Shown: piece by piece, positions 12,601-27,600 of the stretch
Position numbering within the stretch: position 1 is the first letter of the stretch
Layout: every line of letters starts with the position of its first letter
Origin: Camelus bactrianus
Taxonomy: Eukaryota; Chordata; Mammalia; Artiodactyla; Camelidae
Length of the DNA stretch: 64,000 nucleotides
Assembly: GCF_048773025.1 (NCBI RefSeq)
Contig: NC_133554.1
Coordinates: 55,605,769 to 55,669,768, forward strand
Direction: 5' to 3'
Notes under the pieces: model-generated
Databases searched by the model: none
Seen by the model: only the letters and a program-made list of their open reading frames with translations
What the model was told of the DNA's origin: nothing
Made by a program: the position numbers and the translations under genes

Positions 12601-15600
12601 GCAGTTCGTTCAAAATAAAAAGCTACAAAAACAAAGGGGTGTGGATTCTGGTGTCAGCGGCTGCATTCCAAACCCTGGCCCCACCCGGCCGGCCGCGTGT
12701 CTCAACTTCCTCACAGGCAGGAGAAGTAACAGGAGCACCTGCACGGTGCTGTGACAGCACCCAATTCCAGCACCTCCCGTAGGGCTTAGAAGCTCTCTAA
12801 GCCCTTGTAGTGCAAGGACTCAACAGGTGTTCATTATTATTGCAGCCTTGGTTTTTTTATCCCCAAAGACTGGGGGGAAAAAATCTATAAGTGCATCAAC
12901 AAGGGATGATTAAATAAATTATGGCACATCCATAAAACAGTCTACTACGAAACGGTCATGACTGAGAAATCTATATAGACGCGTAAGGAAGGAGCCACTG
13001 AATGAAAAAAGCAAGGAGCAGAACAATGTGTATGATGCATTACTGTTGGCGTGAAAATGAGAGAAAAAAGAAAGACGTGTATTTGCTTGTACATGCAGAA
13101 AGCATATCCAGTCTAAACGGACACACAAGAAACCAACCGCACTGGGGATCAGAGCAGCCAGGGGAAGAAGGGAGGCGATGGGTGGAAAGGGTTTTCACCA
13201 CGAAGGAGTTTGTACTGCTTGAATTTTCAAATACGTGAATGAATTAACCTGTTTAAGAACTTTAATTATGAAAATCTAAACAAAAACCCCAAAAAACCGT
13301 GATCTAAAAATTTAAATTAAAAGAATATATTACTTATTTCTCTTACATAAAACCCTCCAAAGTTGAAAACAAAGCAATTGAAATTTTATAGGATGGAGGC
13401 AAAAAAAAAAAACCCTAGAATGTTTACACCTGAAATAGCCTGTCTGAGGTGTAACCGTGCAAATATTTTTCCACCCTATTAATTTGTACGATTCTGAGGC
13501 ATGGCAAATAGATACAGATTGTAAAAGGAAATAATCTCCTTCCTCTAAAAAACATAATATATCTTCCAGCACAGAATGCTGGTTATCGCCACTCAAAAGT
13601 CCACAGAAGTAAATAGCTCCCACTCTGTTGGATTCACAATAAGTTAGTCAGGAATCAGGTCGAAGGCCTACATCACTAAAATAACTGCTCAATTCAGCTG
13701 ATTGCCAAAGCCTGATATTTGATCAATGGTTGCTATCACCTATGTTACCAAAATATAAAAAACTTAAGATTTCACACCTCGACACATACACCTTTTTTTT
13801 TCCACTAAAGCTAAAATTATCTCACACTCTGCAGGCTAAGTGCTACCCAGATTAGCTCAAATTGTGCCTACATAGTCAACAAAAGTGTGTAACACAACCT
13901 TTTACAAAAGGCGAAGTCAGTGGGATACCACTCAATTATTTAAAATAACAAGACAGTGTGCATCCACGTGGGTACTAACTCCTAGCCACCCCCACTATTC
14001 AAAACTGCCTGCAGTTTACAGGTGGAATAAAAACACAGAGCTGGTCTTACACGGCAGTTCCAGCCCAGGGTGGACAGTGGCGTTTTTGACCATTGGGGGA
14101 GAGTGACGGCCGTCGTCCATGTCCATCTCTGCGCACTGGGCTTCCCCGTGGATCACAGCCAAACCCAGACGCAGCCTCTCCGCGTACGACTGGGCCCTGC
14201 GAGGAAGACAGAGGCAAGCGGTGAAGTCCACGGGGAGGAAAGCCCCGGCGTTAACCACAGAATGGAAGCTTCATTCAGCCTCTCAGGGGCACGCAGGAGA
14301 GTTTCTGCTGCAAATCAGAACGCGGGGCCCAGGCCAGAACACAAATGCCTTAAGAGGCACACAAGACCCGGGCTAGGATGTGATTCTCGATCATTCTGCT
14401 TCCACCCTTTGTCCGACATCCTAACACTCGTCTTCAGGAGGACTTTGTTCACAGAGGTCTCAAAAACCACTGCCTGACGAAAAAGAATATGAAAACGAAT
14501 ATATGTGTATATATATACGTATATATGCATGACTGGGACATGATGCTGTACACCAGAAATGACACACTGTAGCTGACTGTACTTCAATTTAAAATAAACA
14601 AGCAAAAAATAAGTAAATAAATAAACCACCGCTCGGAAAGTGCTCACGGACCTTCTGTTCTCCTTTTCCTGAGAACTTGAAGGAAAAACTTCATTTTCGC
14701 CCAGGGGAAAACCAAGTGATTCAATGACCCACTCATGTTGTAAAGCTGTGATTGGGGACAGGACAGTGATTTGGGGCAAAGGTGGAGACAATGAACTTTC
14801 ACAAGCTGTATGAAGACATGACTCGGAAGCACCGAGAAGGGACATGTGTGAAAGTCTGGTTTATTTACCTTTTTGCAGCATCAGGAGACTTAGCTACGAT
14901 GACTGCATTTCTGTAATTTGGAATCTAAATGTGGAGGGAAAATAAGAAAATATTGAAAAGGTATCAAAAAATTACCCCTGGATGCTGGCATTACTTTTTT
15001 TCCCCCTCTTATAACAGTGATCCATCTTGGCAAACAAATATGCTAGAATTTCATTCACACGTTTACAATTTTTTAATCGTTATCAACTACTGTCATTGCA
15101 AAACTCTGCTACATCAAGAAGATAAAAAATAATCAATTCTTAAACCCTCACTTTAGGAAACAGAAGACACTTAGAAGGAAACCCATTTTTAATGTCTTTA
15201 AAAATCACCATCCTCCGTGCCTAAATGCTGACCCTATCTGGCTGCCTCCAGAAATAAGACTTAAGGGAGCGATCACGTGATCATTTGATGTGCCTTTCAA
15301 TATTGGAATCTGGTACCAGAGAAAAACTACACTGGGTCTCTTTTGAGGACAAAGGGTACTCGCTGGTGGCTCCTCACTTCTTCCTGGATATACTGAAGCA
15401 GGAAAGGTGAGGCTCTAAGGTTGTCCACGGGAAAGCTGAAAAAGCCTTGTATTTCCTTTTGATGCAGATCCATAGTGATAATGTGAGTTAAACCTGAAAT
15501 TTTAAAACAAAAAATTACAAAGTTCACCCCTCCGAGTTACACGGCTATAGGTGGACACAAACTAGACGCCCCACGCCTGTTTTCTAACCGGAGACTGAAG

Positions 15601-18600
15601 GCAGGGGGCACCATGAACGAGCTTGTGGGTTACAGACCTTACGTGCAAGCTTAACAGAACTTAATGGACTAAAGACAATGTTCAGCCCAGTACAGGAGCC
15701 TGTGACCTTCCACACGGATTGAAAAACTAAATGTCCTCCTCTAACTGTTAGCTCGGGCCTGAAAACTGACAAGAAAAAATCAAGTCGAAGCAAAAATATG
15801 AATGGGGGGATTAAACACTGAAGCGAAAATAGATATAAAAAAATAGTAAGGCCTTGATTAAGGAATCTAGGAAGAAGTATTAAAGGACTTGTGGATAAAG
15901 GCAGAAGGAATAAGAAAGCAAAAGCAGAATAATATATATACCAGAAGAAAAGAAGTTCACAAAACACAGATATTGAAGAGTTTGGAACAATTTCTATATG
16001 GCATAAAAGAAAGGGTCAGGAAGTATGCTTACAGAAAAAACAAGGAAAACATACTCACAATCCATAGTGCTAAACACAAAACGTACATATATAAATTCAC
16101 GGCAAATGGCCAAAGGTTGCTGAAAAACTCCCAGAGCAAAAACCCAGAATTCCTTGTTCTTTCCAAACACATTACACATTTTTAGAGAGAATGGAATTCA
16201 AATATGTTTCTGAGGACTCCAATGTATGTTAGAGCTTTTAAATAAACAGGAAGCAAATAAAACCCCAGTAACTGTTAAGTGTTACCACATTTGATTTTAC
16301 AGGCCAGAAAGTATGTCGCCATGACAAAAACACAATGAAAACACAGAAAGACAATCAGGGAGGGGCCAGGAAGAGTATATAAGCTGAAGAAATAGTAGAA
16401 GAGAAATCCAGTTTTACTATCACATACATGAACAGAACTTAATTTAGCTAAGGTTTAAATAAATCTAGACCTGCAGCTCAAAGATCACACCCAAATGCCA
16501 AGATCGCCAGCTAAAATTTCAATAAGATGAAATATAAAAGGAGGTAGAATGATGAAAACTTCCAAGATCGCAGAAGAGCGGGAAACACAGAAGCGGACAA
16601 GGTCACCCTGAGGGAGGACAAGGACAGGAAAAGAACTCAAACCCAAGCTCACACATGCCTACCCAGAACTATGCAGAGGGAAACAAGGCCACGTAACCAC
16701 TGGACAACACTCAGAGCACGTGGGTCCCAAACTAGCCGTGTGCGGTGCGGACTAATCGGGAACGGGGGCAAGTCCTGCCTCAGAGCGCAGGAGCCCAGGC
16801 CCTGGCTGCACTCACCCGCTTTCGCCAGCATAGACGCCAGGAGCTTGCACACGATGGAGCCTCTCTTCCGCATCTTGCTCTGCTTGCTGTAGGGGAAGTA
16901 GGGGATGACGCCAATGATATTCCGGGCACAGGCTGTCTTCAGCGCGTAGGCCATGATCAGTAACTCCATCACGGCCGTGTTCACGTCTCTGAAACAGTAA
17001 AATGTGCACTTTGGGATTAACTGGACGTATAAAACCCTGGAGAGGATCCCCACTTCAGCAATCTGGAGTGAGCTGTCAGGATGGGTGTTACAGGTACCTA
17101 TCTAATCCCCGCACCTCGTGCGTATGGGAGAGAGCTTGTCAACTCTGCCTTTTAGCTGCGGGAGCTCTGGTTCTAGTCTGAGGTTACTTCCATTCACAGT
17201 GCGGTGACCCACGCCCACCTCTGCCTGCCTCTTCTGTCACTGACACAGTCACTGGAGGGCCCTGTGAGGCAGACGTCAAGTGCCGGTGACCAGAGTTAAA
17301 CCATAACTGGCACCATCCCTGGGATTTAAACTCAGGCCAAAGTGCCAGTGCCTAATTTTCCTGGGAACGGCAAAGGAAATCCACCTGCCCTTCTATTGAG
17401 CTGTGATTACCAGAAAGGATTTGGTCTCTTTTCTTCTTTTGGGGGTGGACAGGAGGGTGAGGGGTGGGGAGGTCTTGGAACTTAATTTCCAAAAACCTCT
17501 CCCATCCCTTCTTTCCTTGAGATACACAGATTCCCGGACAAAGAAGGAAATATGAATCTGAAAGATAAGTCAAAGGAAAGGCTCTTTCCAATTTTTCTTA
17601 AAATTTCCTAATTTTAATGAATGTTGATTCTACCCTTTGCCAAGGCTCATCAATAGGTGGGCTCTGCCCTTCAGAAAGTGAAGGGCCTGGAAATCCGTCA
17701 GGATGATCTCCCAGTGCTCAGCCCTCTCCCTCCAGCCTCCTCCTGCCCCTCTCTGGATTACCCATGTGTCCTCAAACACTCTCTCTTGTGCGTCAGCAGT
17801 GTTCTCTCCCTTGACCTTCCCCCGATAAAGGAGATCATTGCCCACGTCTTGGTTCCTGCCCAAGTGAGGAGCAGAACTGAATTATCTGATCCGTAGCAAA
17901 ATGGAAAGCCTGCCGTCAACATAGCAGACTTAAACGCTTGTTAGCTTGAAGGACAGTCAGGCCATTTCCTCCCAGTCTTTCCCAGTGTATGTTTACATCT
18001 GTGCACCAAGGAGTGGGCAGCTGCTAAGACATCCTTTCTCTCTAACAATGCTTTCTGAATTTACTTTCAACTCGGGGAATTTCCAACCTCGCCTTTGAGG
18101 TTTAGACTTTTCGTAATTATTTCAAGGTTCTGTCATAGAAACATTTCTCTCAGGGGGTAGGTGTCGTTGATTCTGGGCTCAGCTTCAAGACAACAAGACA
18201 TTCCTTTCGGATTGCTGATAGGTTACATTATTTTCATTATCATCTCCTTCCTCTGAAATAACCTAGAACATTCTTTTCTCTCATACTCCCAAATGAATGT
18301 CCCCATTAGAGTCTGGCATTGGAAGGTCAGAGGACAGATGACCTTTTGCTATAATAAGGACAAAACATTTATCAAACACTTTCAAGGTACCTAAGAATTC
18401 ATAATACTTGGTCAATTTTCAACATTTTCCAGTAACTTTCAAACCGGGTCACCCGTTCAACAAATAATTATTGAGTAACGTAAATCAGGCACTGTGTTAA
18501 GCGGGGGAGAGAAAACGGGAATGCCAGAGACCCACACTGGATCCCTCTCACGGTAATCATTTGTCCCACGAAGGAGCACGGCTAAGTGACCGAAGCGCTC

Positions 18601-21600
18601 CCCTCCCCAAACACGTTAATCCTTTATCCCACAGGGGAGAGCCTCCCTTCCCACAACAGATCATCTATACTGATGTCCTCTGGGCTCTGAACGTTACGCT
18701 GGAAGCCTGCACGGTACTCAGAAGACAGAATGTCAGTTAACGCAGGAGTCCGTATCCCCATCTAAACACCAGACGTCACAGACACTATAGCAAAAGCCTC
18801 TCCCATTACAGACTGCTTATCAGCATTAGAAATAAAACCAGAGCTTCCTGTGTACTGTGTGACATTATAAAAGCACCGCTGGACGTGGCCTCTCACACCA
18901 GATCCCAATGCCAACAGTGTGTTCAGAGCTGAAGTTAATTAAATCGATTCTGGAAGAGTATCTTATCTGGGTAGTGGGCCTTCAGCTGGCTTTGCAACAG
19001 CGTCCTAGATAGATGAGATGTTAATGTAACAAGACGGACAGTTCTGGAGGAGCCTTGAATTCAGAGTAGCTTTCCTTCCATTAATTACTAGTTTCTCCCA
19101 TGAGGGTTTTATTTTTCACTTTTTCTTCTTCCTAATGATTTATGCCAAGGGATACATTGTTCTCCAGCCCAAGGCGAAGGAAAGCCGGCCACGCCCCACC
19201 CCTTATTGGCCAGGAAGGCAACAAAAGGGCCTTTATCACAGTGGCTTTAGCCATTCGCTAACGGACACGGGACAAATCGGATACCAGGCGATTACTCTGT
19301 GGGCCAGCTGGGTGAAGAGAAATTGCTGGCAGCCCCAGCTTTATTTATCTGCTCCCTAAGACTGTTCCAAGTACATCCTGGCTAGTGCTTGGAGTCTTTG
19401 TATCTAAGTAGGACAATCTTAATTGTTTACCAACTACTTTTCCCTTCCCTAAGACAATCACATATTAAACTCGGCCCTTACTGCTCTCTCGTCTTTGACA
19501 GGCAGAAACGAATGTGCGCTAAGGAAGCAGACAAGGTCTGCATACATCAAGTAAACTGCCTGGGACTGCAAAGACAGGCCAACTGCAGATGGAAGTAACG
19601 GGAACACGGCAAGGGAGCAGAATTTACCTTGCCCCCACACCCAGCAGTTAACTATCTGCAGCAAGTAAGCTGTAATGTTCTTTTAATGAGCCTTATGTCA
19701 CATCAACATACTAGGACTTGTAACATAAAACATGAAAACTGTCCTCCAGAAAACACCCTGTAAGCTTCATGTCTATTTTTCCTTAGGTTCAATGCTCAGT
19801 ATAATGGAGGCTCCTTGAGATACTGTGATTTATAATAAGAAATATGTATTTATTTCTGGCTTGGGGCTCCTGAAACCCTTAGAATTTCCTAAGCCCCAAG
19901 AGGGACAAAGGTGTCTTTTGTTATGTTAAAGAGGTGGCTTTGGGGCTGCACCTAAACCAGGGAACTGGCTGCCAGGGCGACAAGCCACGAGATCAGAGGC
20001 GTTGAACTTCCAGCCCCACCCCCGTGACCTCTCTTGGCCAATCAATCACTGGATGGTGGTGATTTAATCAGTCACACCTATGTAATGAAGCCTCCATAAA
20101 CTCCCCCAAAGAGGGGTGCAAAGGGCTTCTGGGCTGGAGAACAGGTGGAGCTGTGGGCAGAGGGGCGACTGGAGAGGGCGGGAAGGCTCAGAGCCCCTCA
20201 TCCCAGACCCTGCCCTACTCATGGCTTCTGTCTGGCTCTTCCTGAGTTCTATCCAGAAAACGAGTTCCAAAGATGTTCTGAGCAACAGCAGCACCAAAAA
20301 CAGGTTTACATGAGATCTTCAGATGTTGGCTCTGATGGTGACTGAATTCGTGTGAATGTCTAAGCTTTGCTCTGTTTATCTAAAATCAGCCTTATTACTT
20401 TAGGTAACACCCTCTCCTCCTCCACAATAGAAAAACCTGTAAGACAAGAGTCCTTCGTCTGGTGCACAGGGAGTGCTGCCTGCCGTCCCAGTTCTACAAG
20501 GATCACGCCATTAGCCAAGGACAGTGTGCCCAGGGGAATTCGGGATGAAGAGAAGCAGGCAGCATCCCGTGCTATGAATAAGGGCCCTGGGTAGTGAAGA
20601 TTCATATCTAAGGAATAATTTTAATGAGCCCAGATCCTTGCAATTCCCCCTATTTAGAAAAGCACTAAAATCATTAACTTGAGATGTCTGTTCTTTGTGA
20701 TCAGCAGTAATCTTCTGATGTTCCACTGAGTGGTTTCCCAGCAAAAATCTCGTATGTGTCCTGGAGCTGTAAAGTCCCCAAATAAAACTCAGCCTGCAAC
20801 TTTTAGGGTATGAGTTTTGCTTCAGTCAACAATCTGTGTAACCATTTATAGCAGATAATACTAATAAAGAAACCTAAATTCTCTCCTAAATTAACTAAAA
20901 TTTAGTTGTCACTAAAATATTCTGTAGTCAAGCAATAAAAGTACTAGTTTACTGTGGCAAACCCGTAACTCTTTTTATACAGACACACACACATTCTCTG
21001 TCCTTTCTCCAAATTTTTTCTCTCCCAACCTCACTGTCCTGAGACAGGAACCACCAGGTGAGGATGCTTTTGCTTTGATACTACCAAACTGAACCAAGAG
21101 GAAACAGTCGTGGCTTCTAAATAATCTAAACACAAGCACACACATGGGACCTGCACCATCTTCAGGACAGGGTTCTGGTTTTCGAAAGCATCCATGTCTA
21201 GCTGTGCTGCTTCTTCAAAGAGAAACCTTTCTGTCTGGTAAGTATGGAAAACCACTGTCATGGTTACTCTACAAGATTCAGTCTCTCCACTGCAACTCCA
21301 CAGACTGCTCCCTGTATCTCCTCCTTTGGTCAGATTTTCAAATAATCTAAGTGTAAGAGGGAAAAAAAGAAAAAAAACTATAAACGTTTCCCAATTGGCC
21401 ATTAACCAACTTGTTTTTCCATGTTTATTCTGTCCTTTCCCGGGAAAACACCTGCACGTTGACAATCCTTTGTTAGTAAAATTCAGTCTATGTTACTGTC
21501 CCAGGAGCATTCTAGGATGCACATATTAAGTATTTACACTGCATTCTTGGTTACCATGAGATATGGAAACCACAAATTATATAAAGCACAACTTCTTACT

Positions 21601-24600
21601 GCAAAGGAGACTAACCACATGCTGTTTGGAGAGCCCACGAGGACAAGGCTGTTAACAGGGAGCGTTATTTTGCCACGCCAATGGACCGTAAGCTTACACT
21701 GTGCATGACCTGTCAGACCAAGTTTGAACTAAAACCTTGGATTTCAAAGTATAGACAGAAATCCTAAAGGTCTTTCTAATTTCAGGTGACATCCAGTGGG
21801 GAAGGAAGTAATACCATGTACCAGGGACTCACTGAGGTATAAGAAAAAGCAGAGGGGAATCACAATTATTCTGCTGAGGAGGGAAATGCACAAAGATTGT
21901 GGAGTATTCATTAATTCACTCCACAGGGATTTGAGGGTCTGTGTATGCTGGCCACATGAAAGCTCAAAATCCATTCGTTCATTAAATAAAAAGTCATCAA
22001 GTGCCTACGACTGGCCAGACACTGTTTTGGGCGCTGGAGACACAGCAGTAAACAAAGAAAAGTCTCTGCCTTCATGGAACTTATATTCTAATGGGGATCT
22101 GGAGGGAGATGTATTATAACAAAAAGGAAATTATGATTATAGTCGTCCTAGCCTCCGTGCACTAACACGCACGCATGTGCATACCCAGAGGTAGAAATCT
22201 CTGGTGAGAGGACATAAAAGGCGGTAACACCTGCCTCGGAGTGTGGTGACCACTGGATGGGTGACGCACCTGAAGCCCTTCAGCCCCACGCGCTTCACTA
22301 ACCCCCCCACCAGCCCCTGCGAAGTCTGCTGTTGCTACTACTGTGTCTCTTCCCTACCTCCAGAACTCACAGGAAAAGGAAAAGGGAAAGAAGACTCGAG
22401 AGCCTCGGGGAAGTGTGCTAGGAAAACACGCGGCCATGCTAAGTCAGCCCTACGACCGAGAAATTTACTGAACAAGATGACACTTTCACGCAGGCATCAA
22501 AGCCTCGACCGTCCCAACCTGTCATGAAAATGGAAGCTCATCAACGTCCCGGCCCCCCAACAGCTGGGTGTCAGCAAACAGCAGGGAAGGCGGCCCATCA
22601 GCTCCTCAGTCACACGTGGCACCCAGGACTGTCTGACACGATGGGGTCCCTGAGGTAACGGGGGTCACAACCCTCAGTTCCTCCCCCAACTCAGGGATGA
22701 CCCTCGTTACACGGAACAGAGCAGCTGCTCAGAACCAATCGTGACCGAGTTAACTCTTGTCCCAGGGAAGAGCTCAAATTCCAGGTTAGATGCCAATCTG
22801 TGAGTGAGGGCTGAGATTCCCTAGATAAGCAATTCCTGATATGACACACATTCTTTGCGGTCATAAATTCAGTTTCGGGAAAGAGTCTTCACCAACCAAC
22901 ACCGCACCTCTGGAATTAGACGCCCGTATTTCCTGGAGGATCAGCGGCAAAGCTGGCCCATCTGTGTCTACGAAGGCCAAGGTTCTGTTGTCTCCCTCAG
23001 TTTAGTAAACGGCTCTCAGGAGTCTAAGGAGGCCAAGCCGAGGAACTGGGCTCTTTCCCAGGGACTTAAAAATTCATCAGTTTAAAAAAAAAAAAAAAGT
23101 AGTGAAACTGCAACCCTACTACTCACCACCCACAAAAACCAGGACAGACTCAGAAGGCCAGAGGGCAGCCACGCGGAGAGTCAAGCTCCCTCACCACGGG
23201 CGTTTTAGTGCGAGGCAAGCTCCCCTCTCCCTAAGCTGCAGCGTCAAACACATACACTGGACACACACACAAAAAAAGACTCCTATCACCCGGAGACAAA
23301 TAATAAAAACCAAAACCGCTGAAGGAAACGTCAATTAGCGTACCCTCCATGGAGGGCAGTACAGAAAACATCTACCAATATCACAAGTGTTACAAACGTC
23401 CACTGAGGCAGCCGTGTCTATCGAAATTACAAGTGCGTGGATCCTTACAACCCAGAAATTCCATTTCTTGGAAGCTTCGTACAGGTACACCCACAGCACA
23501 ACCCCTATGACGGACACACGGGACGGTCCCCTGTTGCGTTAGCACAAGACCGGAAACAGCTGCCTCTGCGACCGGCTGGGTGAGCCTTGGCACGTCCGTA
23601 GGTCACACTAGGAAGCAGCAAAGGATGAGACGGGGACACAGCTCCACTCCTGCGGGAGCCCCTCCAGAAACCCACAACCTGAATCCCGCAATGAAATAAG
23701 TAGGACAAACCTAACTTGAGGGTCATTCGAAGAAATAAACTGGTGAAAAGTGTCAAAGTCTTCGAAAGTGTGAAAGTCTTGAAAGTCAAGGAAAGACAGA
23801 GGGACAACAGCCTGCAGAAGACATGACCCCCAGATGCTACCTGAACCTCCTGCCTTAAGGGAAGGAAAGGCAGGTGGCATCTGAAGGGGCCGCTGTGCAA
23901 AATAAAGCACAGTGCAAAAACCTGTCTCGGTGGCGGTGAACCAGGAGCAGCGAGGCACTGCGTTTAACAACAAAGAGCTTTTCAGCAGAGTTGAACAGAC
24001 GGACACTGGCCTAGGTCATGCATATAGGGGTAAGGTATTTTGCCTTTGAGGAGGTTAAGGCTCGGAGAAGGTGTCGAGTAAACATATAACAGTTAAATAC
24101 AGTGTGACAAGGATGGCAGGAATTCCGTAAGACTATATACATACTGTATTTTGGGAAGCATTTAGTTTAACATGCAAATACATTTATAATTTAAAGAAAA
24201 CTAAATTGTTTATGTGAAAAGATAATAAGTTACATCACCAAGATTTTTAGAGGAAAAGGGATAAAATAGTGCTCTTACCTGGGTATTGTCTGTATAATGA
24301 AAATATCTTGGCCACGAACTGATTCTTTTATTTCAACTCTTGTTTCTGAAAAATAAAAATACTCTACAGTTGTAATAGTTCTAAGAAAAGTACTTCATGA
24401 TGCAATACTTAGGCAGCAACTGGAGGGAGTAAAGGGGAGTCTAAACTAACACTTGGCCTAGTGCACCAAAATAAATTCTTAATAGATCCCAGAATGACAG
24501 GTACTTATATAAAAAATAGTCACGCGAAGGGGGAAATAAGCCAAAAGTAAACTAGCCTAGGCAAAAGCAACAAGTGTCTACATAAAATCTCAGAGTCCAG

Positions 24601-27600
24601 GAAAGAAAATCCATCACCAAAATAAAGACAAGATGCTTAGGGAAAAGTATATAGCAAATACATATTGAGGCCAAAGACGTCTTATTCTTTCAACAAATGC
24701 TGAGGCCTCGGCCCCAAAGCGGAGGACTTGGACCAAGGGCACAAAGACTGACCTGGGAGAGGCAATGCAATGCCAAAGGCTGGCAAACTCTCCAGGCCAA
24801 TGTGCCAAAGACCAGTCACGATAAAGGAGAAAGAAAGAAAGAGGCCTGGACCAAAACGGCCTCACTGCGAGCTGGAAGATGCAGGGAGGAATGGAGTACA
24901 GGAACATGCAAAGACGTGGGGCAGAGTGTGCCGGGCAGGGGGGCAGTCACTGTCCACCAGGAAACAGAGTGAGTGAGGAGAAAGGGAGAGAGGAGGGCAA
25001 TGAGCCAGCAGGGGCTGGACCAGGCAGGACTCTGGATTTTATTCCAAGGGTGACAGAGAGCCACTGGAGAATTCAAAGATGAGAAGAGTGTGACCACTGG
25101 CTACCGTGCGACAGAGACTATGGCAAAGCCCAAGTGGCTACTTGCTGGGGAGCAACCCCAAGTAGTTTTTGAAGGAGTCCAAGCAAGACACAGATGGTGG
25201 GGTGGGCTGGGCTGGAGCAGCAGCAACGGAGATGGTGAGAAGTGGTCAGAGATGGAGTCTTGAATCTGAGTGCAAAAGGCGTGCTGACAGATGGGATGAA
25301 AGGAGAGGCGGGTGAGATGTGCAGAATGCAGGTCCCGAAGGGCCCCACGCACGTGACTGCCAAGGAGCGTGGACTCCAGCCTACAGACTTCTAAGCAGTA
25401 GGGAAGTCAAAATATTTGCGTCTTGGAAATAACCCGATGGAGGTGAGTAGAACAGACTACAGTGGCTGAAAAGGGAGGTGAGAAGACCCACAAAGCAGCT
25501 ACTTCGACCACACAAGAGACAAGGAGGCCAGCGATGGGAGGATGGAGAGGAAGGTCTTCATCAAACCACCCCCTTTTCCCTGAGCCCTTCCATCTATGAG
25601 CTCCTCAAATACCGCTATGAACTAAATCAGTTATTGCTAAAGAGACTATCCACCCTCTCTGCGTTCACCCTCAGGTCCTAAATACTCACATCTCCTGACT
25701 CATCCTGGCAGTAGATAAACTTTCTTTTCTTTTTTTCTTGGGGTGGGGGTGGGGGTTAAGTGTGTTTGTTTGTTTGTTTGTTTGTTTATTCATTTATTTA
25801 TTTATTTAGTGGAGGTACTGGGGATTGAACCCAGGACCTCATGCATGCTAAGCATGCGCTCTACCACCGACCTATGCCCTCCCCCAGAGATAAACTTTCT
25901 AAAGTCACCAAGTAGAACGCTGTGCATGCAGGAGCTGGATGAGGGGTACCCAGGGGTTAGTTGTAACAGACACGTAGCTTATACACATCCTGGGAACGGA
26001 TGCCTTCCACTACGATGTGTTAAACTATCCTTCCCTCTTCCAACGCTTTGCTCTTTTCAGCTCCCCAAGTGTCAATTTTGTCTTAAGAAATTATCTCTTC
26101 AAGCTCATTAGACCACAGTTAGTTATATCTGAGAAAGAGAAAGGGAAGCACAGAATCACGAACTGAAGGCTTTCAACTGGGCAAAAAATAATTCCAAATT
26201 GTTTTATACCAACTTGTCCTCACAATGAGTGATGGCATCATAACATGAAGTCTGCAGCCCCACTAGGGGGTTCACAATGATGTTCCCAGGACACTAGCTA
26301 CCAACAGAGTGCCTTCAAGCAATATCATGTAATGTTACAGTTCTCCACAGAAACACAGACAGCAGCAAAAAGGGTGACCAACCCAGAGTGAGCGTCGACA
26401 AGAGATGTGAGAGGGCAAATGAGAGATAAAATGAACTCAAAGAGGGTTTTATGTAAGTCATTATTATCTAGTACCGGATTGTTCTTGACGCCACTGGATG
26501 ACAGATAAACGAGACGGATAAATGTAAAAAGTATTTATCGGGGGAGAGGGTATAGGTCAGTGGTAGAGTGCGTGCTAGCATGCACAAGGTCCTGGATTCA
26601 ATCTCCAGTACCTCCATTAAAAAGCAATAAAAACAAATAATCTTAATTACACCCCCCAACAAAAAATATATATATAATTATTTTTAAAAATTTAACTAAA
26701 AAGTATCAAATAGCACAATATAGAAGAAAAAACATATTCTCTCCTTTATGTCACTCTAAAATGACAGAATATTTGCACTATTTTGGAAAAAGAGGAAGGG
26801 AGAATTTAAGGAAGACAACAAAGAAGTCAACATTTAGAGAGAAGTATGGAATGACTTCTACCTCTGCCATTAAAGAGAAAAATCTTTCAGTGTTAAATAT
26901 GAGCAACAATTGCTTTTTAAAAACATGCCAGCTGATTAGACAGGGTTTAGAGAACAAAGAATGTTTAAGACATAATTTTAACTTACCTCCATTGGTCTCT
27001 TGATAAACCACAGACTTCCCCAATTCAGCACCAAGACGCCTATGGGGAGAGAAAGGCAATTAAAAATGCTCTTTAGAAAAAAAAATCCAGTTTATAGGCA
27101 TGTGTTTAATAAAAAGATTAAAATAACTAGACTGGCATTCTTTCAAAAAAAATTTAGAAAGTTTAATTCATTAAGAACTGAAAATCCACTGTTATTCCAT
27201 AAGCTGCTTCAAGCGTTCACCATTTTATAACATGTTGCTTTACTGGAAAGAGCCCACAACCAAAGTTTAATGTCTAGTTCCATTGTTTTTGGAATAACTG
27301 CCTTCGAAAATCAATGCAAAACAAATATTTGGTTAGTAGCAATAATTCCAAAATCACGAGCCACAGGTAAAGGCCTCAGTTGTCAAAAGCATTACAGACT
27401 TCAGTGCTATCAAGCAAACACAGTGAATCTTGTTTGGATCCTGATTAGAACAAAACTCATTTTTGAGACAATCTGGGAAACATGAACAAGCACTAGATAC
27501 TAAAGTATTAACGGTGTGGTAGGGGTTTTTGGTTTGTTTTGGTTCTTAGCAGCTAGCATGACCACTTTTATGAGTGAAATGATACAGGGGTGGAATCTAT

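Larger units (their letters stand above)
8323..14050 (-). other. PRPSAP1 intron 7
   Basis: 5.7 kb intron. It contains a CT/CA microsatellite (about 10402-10436), a MER5-type element (10970-11179) and L1-like 3' stretches (about 11560-11700, 12340-12620, 12845-13260). The remaining sequence shows nothing recognisable. Confidence 0.7.
16989..24278 (-). other. PRPSAP1 intron 3
   Basis: 7.3 kb, the longest intron. It holds an LTR-like fossil (about 19855-20345), an L2-like patch (21960-22130), an L1M-like patch (23335-23530), a MIR-like patch near 18440-18540 and a short imperfect tandem repeat at 23746-23790. The rest is single-copy in appearance with no exon signal. Confidence 0.6.
24346..26986 (-). 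other. PRPSAP1 intron 2
   Basis: 2.6 kb intron dominated by an L2-like stretch (about 24740-25400) and two vic-1 SINEs (25736-25886 minus, 26540-26657 plus) in opposite orientation about 650 bases apart. Confidence 0.7.

Noticed and set aside
14904-14912. Closer acceptor AG (TTACAG) for PRPSAP1 exon 6
   Set aside because: It would drop residues IPNYR and break the phase with exon 5; the upstream TTTAG restores the known protein.
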